Source: Pterobdella sp. o SKG-2022 (Eukaryota > Annelida > Clitellata > Hirudinida > Piscicolidae). From it: 64,000 nt of DNA. Positions 12,380 to 24,517 of the stretch are shown in pieces. The DNA is taken from the NCBI GenBank assembly GCA_964035795.1, contig OZ038320.1, forward strand, positions 19,176,589 to 19,240,588, written 5' to 3'. The notes under the pieces were generated by a model. That model ran no database searches. It had not been told where the DNA came from and saw nothing but the letters and a program-made list of their open reading frames with translations. The translations under genes were made by a program, and so were the position numbers. Each line of letters opens with the position of its first letter. Positions within the stretch are counted from its first letter, which is position 1.

Positions 12380-12640
12380 ATTCAAGAGATAGAGGTCGGA
12401 CTAAGTGCAGTCTACTGGCCCTTCAGGTTGGGGGTTTGAGCTAGGCTAACAATCCGGCTCTGTAAAAAAAAATGTGTTACAGAAACTAAAACAACAAACT
12501 CTGAAAACTACATGGTACAGGAAAGACTCTCTCTAGCAGAGCTTACGTGAGCCGAGCTGAAGAGGACCAGCCAGAACCGAGTACGTTATAGGAGTGTTGT
12601 TGCAGCCCTATGCTCCCAAGGATGCAAGAGGAAAAACTAA
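12380..12640 (+). mobile_element. LINE 3'-end fragment
   Basis: In one frame the segment 12510-12640 reads ERLSLAELT, a stop, then TSQNRVRYRSVVAALCSQGC and a stop codon. This is the pattern seen at the extreme C-terminus of several LINE polyproteins (Asn/Arg-x-W/Y-R-x-x-V-x-ALC). The piece is short, broken and less AT-rich than its flanks. It is probably an unrelated LINE from the one starting at 12900. Confidence 0.5.
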
Positions 12641-12894
12641 ACAAAACCTTTGAGATAAAGTTTTTTTTCAAATCTTATTCAATTTTGTTTCTTTGTAGAA
12701 ATCTTTTTGAATCTTCATCGGAAATTTTGCATGAAAGAACAGAAGAGTGAAAAATAATCCATTGATTGATTGAGTTGCAACTTTTGAAAAATTTAAATAG
12801 CTCAAAGAATTTTTTTTTCTTATTCAAGTAAGTTTAATTTTTATATAAAACAAAATTTAATTTAAATTTTCGTGACAGTTTTACAATTACTTTT

Positions 12895-13515
12895 ATGTAT
12901 TCAGAAACTAAAAAGTTTGGTCACATAACTCCTGTGTTAAAAGATCTACACTGGCATGAAATTTAAGAAAGAATTCAATACGAGATGATATCACAAGTGC
13001 ATAAATGGCTCAAAATGGAAAGTCCTACTTATCTTTCATCGAAAATATCAACTGTGTCTTCATTGCCTGAAAGAAAAAGACTCCGATCATCGAACAAAAT
13101 ACACATAGCAAGAGTGAGTGCAAATAACATTTTGAGAAACAAAAGATTTGAAGTTGCTCCGTCAATTTTTTGGAACAATTTACCAAATCACTTCAAATCC
13201 ATAACCTCCACAACAAATTTTTCTAAAGTGCTTAAAAACCCACCTCATGATTAAGCCTTATAATATTAAAACATAATTTTAGAATTTTTTTTTCAAGCAT
13301 TTTTTTTTCAGAAAATTAAATAAGTGGGAAGAAAGGAGGGGCAATGAAAGGAATGACAGGGTGTGTGTGGATTGAAGAATAAAACGTGAAAGGCTGGAAA
13401 GAATGAAAATTTACCGTATTAGGACTGACTCTATAAATATATATCCCAAAGTGGTCTTGAAGACTTAACCAGTTTCATGCTACCATAATAGTGTTCGTTA
13501 TTTGTTTGTTTTTTC
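12895..13515 (+). mobile_element. LINE family A, copy 1 (C-terminus and 3'UTR)
   Basis: The first frame reads KFGHITPVLKDLHWHEI, followed in a second frame by SLPERKRLRSS ... FEVAPSIFWNNLPNHFKS ... FSKVLKNPPHD. This is the typical C-terminal domain of jockey/CR1-like LINEs. The 3' UTR (13260-13510) has blocks AGTGGGAAGAAAGGAG and GTTCGTTATTTGTTTG. These recur, in reverse orientation, at 38795-39010 and 46336-46600, showing three copies of one family. 5' truncated and frameshifted. Confidence 0.85.
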
Positions 13516-13668
13516 ATTGCTATTATATTAGTGCGAAAAAAAATTATAATTATAAAAATAATAATTTAAGTTTTTTAAAATTTAAAATTATTTAATTTAT
13601 GTAAAAAAATTTAGACTTGTTTGATAATTGTAAATCCACTTTTTCGTTCATAATAGTGATTTGAGAAG

Positions 13669-15436
13669 ATGACTTTTTTTCATTTCGCTAATTGCGTGGC
13701 GCTTGCTTACATTCCTTATGTAATTTTTTACAAAAGATCTGGATTGTAAGTTTTATTCTTATTTTCTAACTTATTATCATGGCAGAATTATTGGTAACCT
13801 AATACAAAAAATAAAACAATTAGGGCAGAATACAGTGCTTTTTGGAAATGTGTGCAAGCTGGCAGTGCGTATTTTGTCACCCAACTAGGTAAAATGCTTT
13901 TTCTCGCCACTTTTTTTCCTACTTCTGACTATGTGACCCACTTTGACTTCATCGGGGTAAGAAAATAGTGTATCAGGAATTTTATTGAAACTTAATTTTC
14001 AAAAGAACTAAAATTTTTGATTAACTCGAAAAATATATTTCACAGTTTAAATTAAAATATCCAACATAGTTTACTAATAAAATAAATTATTAGCTTACTA
14101 GTTTTTATATGATTATTATATGATTTCATTCACCTCATCTTTCTCATTTTTTGCAAATTAAATGGTAATTTATTATAATTTTCTGAATAATCAGTTTAAA
14201 TTTTTTTTCTAATTTTTGAAAATAATCAGTTCAAAATTCTTATATTTTGAATATCATTATTTTTGCCCTTTCCATAGTAATATTATATAATTTTTCAAAC
14301 TAATTTTTACTTATAAAGGTCTATTTTTTCTATTTTAAATATTTCCACTTTTTTTTGGTTAATTATAACATATTTTTATTACTCAAATCCAATTTTCTAT
14401 TATTTTTATTTAAACTTAAAATTTTTTTTTCAGAATTATATTATCAGCATAATTTAATCAACATATTAAATTTTCATTAATTTACACTTCCACTGTGTTT
14501 AATTTATGACCAGGAGTTTTTGAAGGCAACAATGGATATTTGTGATTTGGTGGGCATGTATGTTGTAATGGGACAAGTGAGTGGCAAAGGACAGCTCAAG
14601 TTCACCGCTACAGCTGTTGGTTGGGCCTTTGCTGAACTTATCTCTACTGGGTATTTTATTTTTAAAAATTCATAAGATTTTATTAGATTTAAAACTATTA
14701 TCATTTAACCCAGGTTTTTACCAATGTGGGTGGGTGCAAGGGGTATTGAGTTTGACTGGAAATACATTCAACTCAGTTTCTTGGCCAATGTTCAGCTTGT
14801 TAGTTTTTGTCAAATATTATATATCTTAATTCAAAGCTAGGTTTTGCCATTACTTTTTTTTCTAACTTATATAATTATTTCCTTTTTAGTGCCAATTTGA
14901 ACAAATCTTTATTAGGGTAAAATAGCCTAAATAACACGTTTTTTTCATGCTATTGTACTATTAATTCTGTTTTTTTGTAAAAAAAAATTTTTATTCCATA
15001 TCAAAATACACTGTTTTGAAAACCCCAGGTGCAAAATGTTGTGAATGCGTCATTAGTCTGGCTTTACACTCGTTCAGACCTTCCTAAAGCATCTTTCTTC
15101 ACCGTTGTTTCTCTATTGATTCTTTCCACATATAAGAATTTCATAATTGAGTTAGTTTAAATATATGCTTATATACCCAAATTTCATAACTTTTGTCAAA
15201 CCACTAATTAGTTTGTTTCAAACTTTAAAATTAATTTTTATTTTAATATAAAAATAAAGTAATAATTTTAAAGTATTTTCATTAATATACTGTTTAATCT
15301 ACATGAATTATGTAACATTGACAGGCTGTTGTCTCAAAAGGTTGGTGGTGGTATGGGCCCGTTTGTGCTCAAAGCTGTTTCCACAGCCTCTATAGGCTCC
15401 GTAGCTTTGAAACAATACATTATCGCATCAAAATAA
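13669..15436 (+). CDS. TMEM147: Transmembrane protein 147
   Basis: Model join(13669..13745, 13824..13956, 14514..14650, 14714..14798, 15029..15150, 15325..15436). All introns are GT-AG and in phase, giving about 221 aa, close to the usual 224. The start [17 protein letters not shown] matches the family N-terminus. Downstream blocks include [59 protein letters not shown] and a final hydrophobic segment ending [12 protein letters not shown]147 is a seven-span ER and nuclear-envelope membrane protein that joins NOMO and Nicalin in an accessory complex of the Sec61 translocon. The ATG chosen is the first in frame and gives the family's exact N-terminus. It is convergent with SLC35C2, their stop codons lying about 360 bp apart. 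No breaks were seen, so it looks intact. Confidence 0.95.
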
Positions 15437-15795
15437 TACACTTACTTCGATTACATAAATTTTATATTAAAAATTTGGTTGAAGCTATTGGAAATCTACT
15501 GATTTTTGTTGATTGTTATCTGATTGTAACTTACTGGCTATTTTCAAAATAAAATATTATAAACTTGTTAATTTTGTATTTCAGAACTGGAATCTTTCCA
15601 TTCAAAATAAAAGACCAGTATAAGGACACCATAAAAATATTTTGTTTCGAACAAAATTAAACGATTTGAAAAAAACAGGTTAAAAAAAAGTTATCTCGTT
15701 CTTCATAGGGCTCGATGGATAAAAAGCTTTGCTTCGTTAGTGTTGCGCTTCTTGTGCTGTAGGTTCAATGAATTAAACTTGCAAATAATCATGAG

Positions 15796-18700
15796 TTAAA
15801 AAAATAGAGAAACAATACTTAGTCTGTTTTTGAATAGGATGTGCAAAGCGATTCCCACAAGACAAGACACTAGTCCCACTCCGTTGAATACACTCATTCG
15901 ATCTCCGTTTATAAAAGCTGCCAACAACAACACGATAACTTCCTAGAAAAAATGAGCTTGAAACTTAATCATTTCACATTTTAAGGTATAATATTTTCAC
16001 CTTGAAGATACCGGCAACAGATAAAGTCAGACTAGAAGACTTAGATAAGACTAAAAACTCTGAAAGTTCCAAACAAAAGGCTAAAATGGCTCCGCAAGAC
16101 AAGATGGAAACGCTAGAAATCCATTGATAGTTATGTTCGTATGCGAATGCTTGTTCACTCACTGCTAATCTCATTACTGAAAAACAAATCAATTTTAAGT
16201 TAAGAACTTTATGAAATTAGGCAAATTAACATTCTGATCAGGCTTGGGATTAAATACGATTATAATCACAAGTATGTTTATTTTGGCATTGAACACTCAT
16301 TTCAAAGTGGCCATGGACGTCCACTCCATAATTCTATTACAAATTTTCAAAATTGCAACTCAAATCGTTTTTTCAAGTCATGCAAATTTTAATATTAAAT
16401 TACTTTTGGTAATTGAAAATTTTGGCATAAACCTATCAAAAATTCTGTATGTTTAAATCGCTTTTTCCATCTATAAATCAAATATTTTATAATTTTATAT
16501 GTAATCGTTACTGTTTTTCTCAAAATCATAATGGTATTCACCTATTGTTTAACCTGCCTTAACCCTGGGTTTATCCATTGGCTTACCAAAATATGATAGT
16601 ATAAAGTTTGTACTTATATTATAAAATGAAATTTCAAAAAATGAAATTAAGTATGAAATAAAATCCTGCATAATGGTATTCGACCTTCGAATCCGGATGA
16701 TAGAGGCAAGAGGGATAGCACCATCCAGGGTTGAATATGAAACATCATGTCCACAGGATGGCATAGGCCTTTGATATATATTTAATATTAAAATAATTGC
16801 TTGAAGATTCTTTTGAGTTGATATATCAAAATAATTCACTTGGATTGCAAAATAAAATAAAATAATATTACTTTTTTTTAATAATTACACAGTGAGGTAT
16901 GCGTATGAGATTATTTTACCAAATTGCGTTCGTGGTTTTAGTATTATTTTTTATTGGATAACAATTTTTGTTCCTTTTGAAACCAATATGCAAAGTTTAA
17001 ATTTATTTATTTTTACATGGTAAATATATATTTAAAAGTAGTAAGTTGACCATAAAAACGCCCTAAATAGGGTTTAGGCTGTACAATTAATAGGCTTCAC
17101 AGGGCGCTACTCATTAAAAAATAAAAGATAATGGTATACAATAACGAAATTTATATTAAACTTTGTATTATTCTTATTACTTTGAAGTTGTTTTAGATAG
17201 TTAGGTTTTAGTTTGTTTTTTTTTATAATTAATTAATTTAATATATTTATTTTTATTGTTATACAATTAGGAAATTTATTATTCTTTTATATCATTATTA
17301 TTCATTAATTTATTTTTGCACATAGAGTAGCTCCATGAAAACCCCATCATTTGGACAACCCAAGCCTTCTTTTGACGACTCTAATGATCGACTCGTTTTG
17401 GATGAAAACTTAATGACAAAGCCTTTCTAACCGTTTTCTTTTCTTTGAAGTAACATTTGGTTCAAAGTCCATCTAAGGCCACTAATAAACGAAGCTGCTA
17501 AAACCAGAGTGAAGCCAAATAAATGAAATTGAGTAGATTCATAGGTGAACATAAACAAACCGACTGCTATACACAAAATGATGGCAATAAGAGAAGGCCG
17601 CTGTGTGATAACGTTAGAAAAATTTTCAATATCAATTGAAATGAACCAATTTGATTTTTATCAATGTACAAAACTTTTTCAATTTAATTTAAAATTTTAT
17701 TTTAGCTTTCTGGTCATTGATTTCAAACTGTATTCGAACTAGCACCTATAATTTTTTGGTAAAACTTAAACAAAAAAATCTGGTATCAGCTATCGACAGA
17801 CTGATATTTCAAATTTGTCGTCATTTGGCTTGTCGGATGATTCTTGTTAACAACGGAAAGCCAAACTACCCAAGTGTGGGAACGGTCGATAATTTCGCGT
17901 TGAGCGTAAGATCAGAATAGCAGTTTTTAAAAATTGCTGTCAACTAAAATGACCTATTCAGAAGTTAAGATATAGTCGTAAAAACAAATAAGGCTGACTG
18001 TTGTCAACCCCAGTTGTTTGCGTATGTACAGAAGCTTTACATATTATTATTAATTTTGAAAAACTGACTCATAACCGCTTATAGACGGTTAATTGTATGT
18101 AACAGATAGGTTTGAAGTATAAACTTGATCACAAAGCTTTTCACTATTGAAGGGATAATCCTAGTCAGGCCTAAAATTGATGCTCTCAACAAAAAATGTT
18201 CTTTAAAAATATTTCTTTAAATCTTATTGTATAATACGGCTATCTCACAAGTGGTATTTGTGATTAAAATATTTTCATTTTTATGTATAGTTTAATCTTA
18301 TTGTTGAAAATTTTGAAAGCGAATAAAATATCGAATCGTTATTGATTTTGAAAAACTTACACATTTGTATATTGACAATTGAGCTATTGAAAAAAATTTG
18401 TAAAATAAACGTCATAAAATTGTTTTGTTATCCAATAAAAAAATCAATAAGCCAATTGAATAACTGAAAACTCACAAGCTTTTCAAGTTTGAAAATAATT
18501 GAAAAAAGAAGAATGAAGACGATGCAGGTAGTTTTGGTCATTGTATATCTGTCAAATAGTGCAAATTTTCATACTAAACTAACAACAAGTATTATTCAAA
18601 AATCATAATTATAGATTGAACTTTTGAGAAGATTTCATGGGATAGTAGAATGAAGAAAAGATTATAAATTTTTATATCGCTTTTGCCATTTTGTTTCAAA

Positions 18701-21373
18701 ACTTATCCCACTATCAACATTTTTCTCGTTGTACCAATTTTTTCTTTTATATTGCGAGTTAAACACTAAATTTTAAACCATTCTTTGGCTTCAGTTATAA
18801 GCCATTTGGAATTTACATTCAATAACCCCTTTCGTCTCATCATATCTCATATTTTCTCTAATTCCACATATTTGAAGTTATTTCACGAAATTCAAGTTTA
18901 AAAAACATGAGAAGCCTCACATATATTCACAATTTTTTTTGAGTCAAAACAACAAACCATTTATTTCTTGAATTAAAACTCTTCTTTTTTTTAGTATAAT
19001 ATCCAGTTGATTTTCATTTTCAGCTACTTAGCTTCAAAAATCTTTAAGTTTTATATTTGTTTTGACAGCCCACTTTTACTATAATTCCTTCAAGCTTAGA
19101 ATAATTTAACTTTATTGAATCAAAAATTTAGAAAACTATTTCATGTTTTTGTGAACCAGTATAGCTCAGCTGGTAGAGCATTAGACTAGTTACCGGGTTC
19201 GATCTCGTGTTGAATCGACAATTAGCCCCTGTTCTACAGTGTGTCTGAGCTACATTAAATTTGCAGCAAGTGCTTTGCTATACACGTTAGAGCTTTATAA
19301 ATACTGTATTAATTACATTACATCCTGATGCTGTAATGTTTTAATCAAGAATGATCGAAACGATGAAACAAACCAAATTTTGAATTATATCAAGATACTT
19401 AATAAACTAGGTTCTCTAATGGTGATATTATTTTTTTTTACTAATTCTTAAAAAATTCATAATAAACATGAAAAATAATCTTCCTTATTTGATTATTTTT
19501 ATTGTATTTTTTCACACCAACGTCAACGTATATTTCCCTTCTAAAGCTAATAAGTACTCACTTTTGATTGTCGGTAACTTTCAATGTTTTCGTGTAAAAA
19601 TTGCGTTTAGAACTCAGGTAGAAAATGATGATGATGGAATTAACTTCATAACAATTTTATACTAACTGATGTTTTATGGCAAAGTTTAGCTTATTTAAAA
19701 TTATAGTATCTTTTGGCATAAATTTTTCTAAAATTTTAGTTTCTTTTTGAAAAAAAATGCATCTATAATCTTCCTCATTCTATGAAAAAAAATCAAAAAA
19801 TTGAATAAAAAAGATACGTAAGATGCCTCTAAAAAATAAGCATCATAAATTTTAAAAACGAAGATTCGTATTGTAATACATGTTTGGTAGGCCTTTGAAA
19901 CAAAAATTCAATTTATCTGTGAGTTCTTTGAAAATATAACAAAAAAAACATTAAAACTAGTTTAAACATTTTGTAACGAAAAATATCAAAACGTTAGTAA
20001 TAGTAACAGTTTAATTTTTAATGCTAACGTTTTATGATAAGGCTAAACTTATCAAAAAGTAACGCTTTTGATTCTCAATAAACTTATTGAAAAGTTCTCT
20101 TAATTGATGTTTATTGTTACAAAATATTAAAGTAAAATACATACGATGTCTCTGAAAAGTTTAAACATTCTATCCATATAATGTTGAGAATAAATACAAT
20201 CTTCATTAAAAAATAAGTTATGTTCAAACATATAATTACTAACAGGCTAATAGTGATGTATTCAAAACTCCAATTTGAAAGACCTATGTCCAAAGAGCTT
20301 GCTATTCCTGGTAGATCAGATTTTTAAATTATTTGTGCAGTTTAATTGAAAGTAAGTTCTTAGAGTTGTTTAAAAGAAATTTGACGTCAAAATAGGAAAA
20401 AAGTTACAAATCTTGATTACCGTTTTTATAAATTATAAACAAAATAATTTTCAATTAGATTCTTAAAATTAAATATTGTGTATAAATAAATTATGAAAGC
20501 TTTAAAAGGTGGTCATTTATTATAAGCTTATTTACACTTGAACAAACCTGGAGGGGCAACTTTTTTACAATAATCCATCCATGACAAAATAACTCTTTCT
20601 TTCCCAGATTTTTTATACAAAATAAATCTGCATATTTTAATAAGTAACTCAATATTTATCCAAATTTGATATTTTCCATTCAAATAAAACTAAAATTCTA
20701 AAAAAGTTTCAACAACTTATGATGCTGCTTCAAAATTAAAAAATTATTGTGATATAAAAAATCCAGTTTTCAGAATATAGTTTAGTTATTAATGCTTGTT
20801 AATATTGATTTTTTTATTAACCAGGTACTATAATGTAAAAATTTACATCAATATTTTTTATAGAAAAATTTCACGCCGTAAATTTAAGATATTAAAAAAA
20901 GCTATTAAGCACAAAAACTTTTATAACTAAATAAGCATATTAAATGTTTCTGAAATTGAAATATTTATTAGAAAATTGTAGAAAAAAATACCTCACTAAA
21001 GATGATATGCAAAACTTTGTTATTAGATGTGTCATAGTGATTGTGAGTGGAAATCTAAATTGCTGCAAAACATAAAAATGCTGGTTAGAAATGAGAATCA
21101 TAATGAATAAATAATCATTTTCATTCATTATTGAAAGTTTTTGAAATTTAATATTAAAAATATACCCACATGGATGAACTTTTGGTTATAGAATGTTAGA
21201 GAAATTGAAAAAAAATAAAAAATAGAAATGAGAAAGACTGTAGATAATAAATTCGAACATTGCCAGTTTTTTTCATATTTCATACATATAATCCCTGAAG
21301 AATTGGATGTCTGTTTTAACACTCCTTTGAAATCATCTCGTAAAAGTTGGTGCTTATTTTTATCTTTATTCAT
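15796..21373 (-). CDS. SLC35C2: Solute carrier family 35 member C2 (nucleotide-sugar/TPT family transporter)
   Basis: Model complement(join(15796..15942, 16001..16176, 16685..16768, 17432..17600, 18476..18548, 20244..20307, 20548..20627, 20992..21062, 21170..21373)), about 355 aa, near the usual 365. Phases agree at all eight junctions. In order the exons give [129 protein letters not shown] and [15 protein letters not shown]. These are the hallmark blocks of SLC35C2, a ten-span Golgi/ERGIC membrane carrier linked to GDP-fucose supply and Notch O-fucosylation. The chosen ATG (21371-21373) opens the first in-frame exon. Short exons hide much of the gene from simple ORF scans. Introns hold a SINE (19151), two foldback-element copies (19680, 20020) and a LINE end (17750). 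Confidence 0.94.
17750..18055 (+). mobile_element. LINE family D 3' end, copy 1 (within SLC35C2 intron)
   Basis: The segment shares a block (TTTGGCTTG...GACAACGG-like, 17820-17890) with 23930-24060. It ends with a degenerate form of the family's 3' hairpin (GACTGTTGT ... ACAGAAG) followed by an ATTATTATTA tail near 18040-18050, typical of a LINE 3' end. Heavily mutated. Antisense to the host gene. Confidence 0.6.
19151..19315 (+). mobile_element. tRNA-derived SINE, copy 2 (within SLC35C2 intron)
   Basis: It has a tRNA-like head with a perfect A box (TAGCTCAGCTGG) and a near-perfect B box (GGTTCGATCTC). The CTGTTCTACAGTGTG body and AGAGCTTTATAAATAC tail follow, shared with the copy at 8216-8390. 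The distance between A and B boxes is short and no clover-leaf acceptor stem can be formed, so it is not a functional tRNA gene. Confidence 0.82.
19680..19865 (-). mobile_element. Foldback/MITE-like element, copy 1
   Basis: The minus-strand reading begins at 19850 with GAGGCATCTTACGTAT. It then shares with the other copies an internal motif near AAAATTTTAGTTTCTTTTTG and the downstream TTATGAAA-like block. Member of the palindromic family described at 33775-34050. Confidence 0.5.
20015..20170 (-). mobile_element. Foldback/MITE-like element, copy 2
   Basis: The plus strand reads GTTTTATGATAAGGCTAAAC ... CAATAAACTTATTG ... TTGTTACAAAATATTAAAG, ending CATACGATGTCTCTGAAAAG. The same series, base for base over long stretches, occurs at 31915-32055. 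Terminal motif as in the other copies. Confidence 0.65.
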
Positions 21374-23880
21374 TTTGAATCTTAATGCTCAAAATCTTAT
21401 TTTTGGAACATTAAAATAAATTTTTGAAATTCATTTTATAACTTGTCAAAATTTTAAATATATAATGATGTGGACTATTTAAACATTCAACAAACTTTAA
21501 ACTATGTTGATAGTATTGAAAAGTGAAAAAATATAAAAAACAATTTTTGAAAATATTCAAATGAAGGCTAGATTTTATATTACTTTTTATGAAAAAAACT
21601 AAACTTCAAAAATTAAATCAATTAGCTAATTATAAATACAAAAAATAAGTAACAGTAGCACTGACTCTAAACATGATAAGAAATGTTTGAAACGTAACTT
21701 TTGACTATAAAACTTCCATCAATTCTTAAAATTAAATTTTAAACTACATTCTGTCAAATTCGTCAATTCCAGAGCTATGGCAACAAAAATCCAGGTTCTG
21801 GGTAAGACAACCCGAGAAAAACAGGTTTTAAACGAACGGTGAAAGTCCGCAACCCAGCTAACAAAGGATCAGGGAAAAACTGCTTTTATGTCTATGAAAA
21901 TAATTTTTTAAATAATTTTTTAGTTTTTGTTTTGTAGATATAGCTTTTTTGAAGAAGGATAGTAGACAAAGCTTCTATAACAAAGTTTCACTTAGAAACT
22001 GCGACAAGGAGACGTAATCATCAATTGAAAAAATTATGAAAATGACTGAAAATTTGAATAATAAAGTATCAGTCGCTGAAAGAAATCTTCAAATGAACTA
22101 AAGTTCAAATGTATTATCTGGCACCATGAACTCAAACCCAACTGGAAGATTCTATTGAGTCTAATGGCTGTAAAGCAGAAGAAATCTTAGGACATTCAAT
22201 GTAAACTATTCAATCTAAGAACTTTACAAAAAACAGATTAAAAAATAATTTGCGTCAAGTGTCGATGAATATAGCGTTGTTATAACTGAAATTCAAAAAC
22301 ATTAATTGTCATAATGGAGAATTTGTAAAAAAACGCAGCAAAATTACATTCAAAAGCATTTGACGAAACATGACAGATGCCGCCATTCACAGAGAGGTAA
22401 TGGATACGAAATCACTTGAAACATCCTTAAACAGTTTAATAGGGCAAAAATTTGAACATGGTTAAATGTTAAGATATGCTTGAAAAAAAAACTATCTTTA
22501 AGCATAGTTGAAAATTATATTAAAGAATACAATAATCAAATCCTTAGTAATACTATTCTTGAGAAGTAACATGATATGTAAAATGAAAATAACATTCTAG
22601 AGACATCTTATGTACCTTGTATTTTATAATTTCAGTTTTTATTCTTCAAAAAATGAGGATTTCATAAATACTTTATTTTAAAGAAACTAAAATTTTCGAT
22701 AAGTAAAATCTTATCATAATTCATTAATAGTTTCTTTGAAATGAAGTATCTTTGAAATTCTCATTTTTTGAAGAATAAAAGTTGAAAATTACATTCATTT
22801 TACCACTGAGAGATGGCATGATGATACGTCAGAAAAACACAGAAGATGTAATCAATGCGTACCAAAGGCGAAAAAAAAAATAATTATATATGATAGAAAA
22901 ATTTGTGAATGCATGCAATATTTATAAGCAAGCTATTGGCCAAAATCAAAAAGAAGAGACACTATACTATAAATTGTCGAATTTATGTTGAAAGTAAAAC
23001 GAAGTGCCTTTTGTTTAAATTATAAGACCTAGGCGACATAGTATTGCTCTTTAATGAGATAAAACTAACAAAATATCTAAATGTGGCTTTAAACTTCATC
23101 AAAAACACACATTTGAACATAAAGATTCGGTCGAGTGAAAAAAAACTAGACGTGACGAGAAGCTGAGTATGAGACTTGAAGAAACGGGGAGATCACAAAA
23201 ACAAAATCAATGAGTTTAGCAGAAATTGTACTAAAAATAAAAAGCCTGGACTAAAAAGCTAAATAACACCTAGTATGCATAGAGTCGAAGTATGAAGTTG
23301 AAAAAAAAGGAAAATTGTCTTCATGTAGAAAGAGCAGTGTAGAAGCGTAGACAGTTATAAAAATGAAGTTGAAGCGAAAGATACAAAAGAGGTGTAACAA
23401 ATATAAACGAGAAAAAACAAAAACCAATAACAAAGCCCTGAAAAACACAAAAGACATATTATTTAAAAAATTTTCACTAAAAGTGATAATAAAAAAATCT
23501 GTTAGTGAAATAGAAAAAAAGAAAGCATAGAGAACAGCCAGATAAAAAAATTCATGATTTAGAAGAGTAAAAAAAGTTATAATAGAGATGGAAAATGTTT
23601 GAAAAAAAGTTACGATATGTTGGTGAATGAGAGAGCGAGGCTATAGATGGAAGATATCAAAAGAACTTACAAGAGCGCTCAAGCAGAATCTAAAGATGTA
23701 AAATCCAGTCAAACCAAGGGGATTGGATAAAGAAAAACGATATACCAAAGTTTTAAAGAATATACAAGGCATTATTATAGAATTTGCCCTACATCTAGTT
23801 TAATGATAATATTTATAATTTTTCATAGTAAGTTTTATGGTTCTGAGCATGACGTTAAACTGCACCAAAGATAGCGCCTC
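21374..23880. other. Gene-poor region with foldback element and purine-rich decayed stretch
   Basis: No intact gene was seen. The segment 21770-22570 is less AT-rich in places and resembles scrambled coding DNA. The segment 22800-23790 is strikingly A/G-rich on the plus strand and yields many Lys/Glu-rich broken frames with stops, like a dead coiled-coil coding sequence. The foldback element at 22595-22800 lies between them. Confidence 0.45.
22595..22800. mobile_element. Palindromic foldback element, copy 3
   Basis: It starts with AGAGACATCTTATGTA. The left arm has TTTTATTCTTCAAAAAATGA and the right arm has its reverse complement (TCATTTTTTGAAGAATAAAA, 22760-22782). Between them ACTAAAATTTTCGATAAG matches the core of the 33775-34050 element. 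A long inverted repeat is therefore directly visible. Confidence 0.75.
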
Positions 23881-23884
23881 CAAA

Positions 23885-24210
23885 TTGAGACTGTTTTTTG
23901 TTATAACCTGCATAACAGTAGACTCCGGTTACAGGTATCACCAAACTGATATTCTGGTATCGTTTTCATTTGGCTTGGTGGATAATCTTTCTTTTTGTTG
24001 ACAACGGCAAGGAAAACTGTCCAAGTGTTGGAACGGCGAATCTTTAATTCGATGGTTTCAAGCTTGCAGTCTATAAAAAAATTTTCCCAAATAAATGGTC
24101 TTTTTTATAAGTTACAGTATTTTAATATCAATAATCTAGGCCGACTGCTGTCAATCTCAGTTACTGGGGCATGTACAGCAGTATAATCTAATTAGATTAA
24201 TAAGCTTTCA
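23885..24210 (+). mobile_element. LINE family D 3' end, copy 2
   Basis: Shares the TTTGGCTTG/GACAACGG block with 17820-17890. It ends in the conserved hairpin CCGACTGCTGT ... TGTACAGCAGTATAATCT (24138-24190) and a short TTAATAA tail. Lies just upstream of the RMDN-like gene. Confidence 0.72.
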
Positions 24211-24517
24211 ATAATTATGTACTTTTAAAACAAATGACTTTAATTAAATAACATATATACAAAGGCTAGTGTAATTTCTGTATAACCAACGTAGATTTTC
24301 TTCATGAAAAATTAAAGAATTTATTCAACTTCTAATCTGTAATAATATTCTTTAACGCTCTACATGATAAGCAAAGGTTGTAACAATTTTAAAGCAGTTT
24401 AAAAGTTAATTTTTATGTCCGGAAAGTTATTAAACTACATCATGAAACTATTTAAATGACATTGTAAGAAAGCATTTCTTCAATATTATCAACCTTTCGT
24501 TAAATTTCAAAATAATT

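Noticed and set aside
16549..16839. Minus-strand 96-codon frame as an independent gene
   Set aside because: The meaningful part (16685-16768) is read in another frame as the [12 protein letters not shown] exon of SLC35C2, with matching splice sites and phase.
17330..17430. Plus-strand peptide-like stretch ending [10 protein letters not shown] and a stop
   Set aside because: It lies within an SLC35C2 intron next to a well-supported exon on the other strand, has no start and no partner exon.
19151..19225. tRNA gene suggested by perfect A box and good B box
   Set aside because: No acceptor stem or anticodon arm can be formed and the same unit continues into a body and tail found at two other sites; it is a SINE head.
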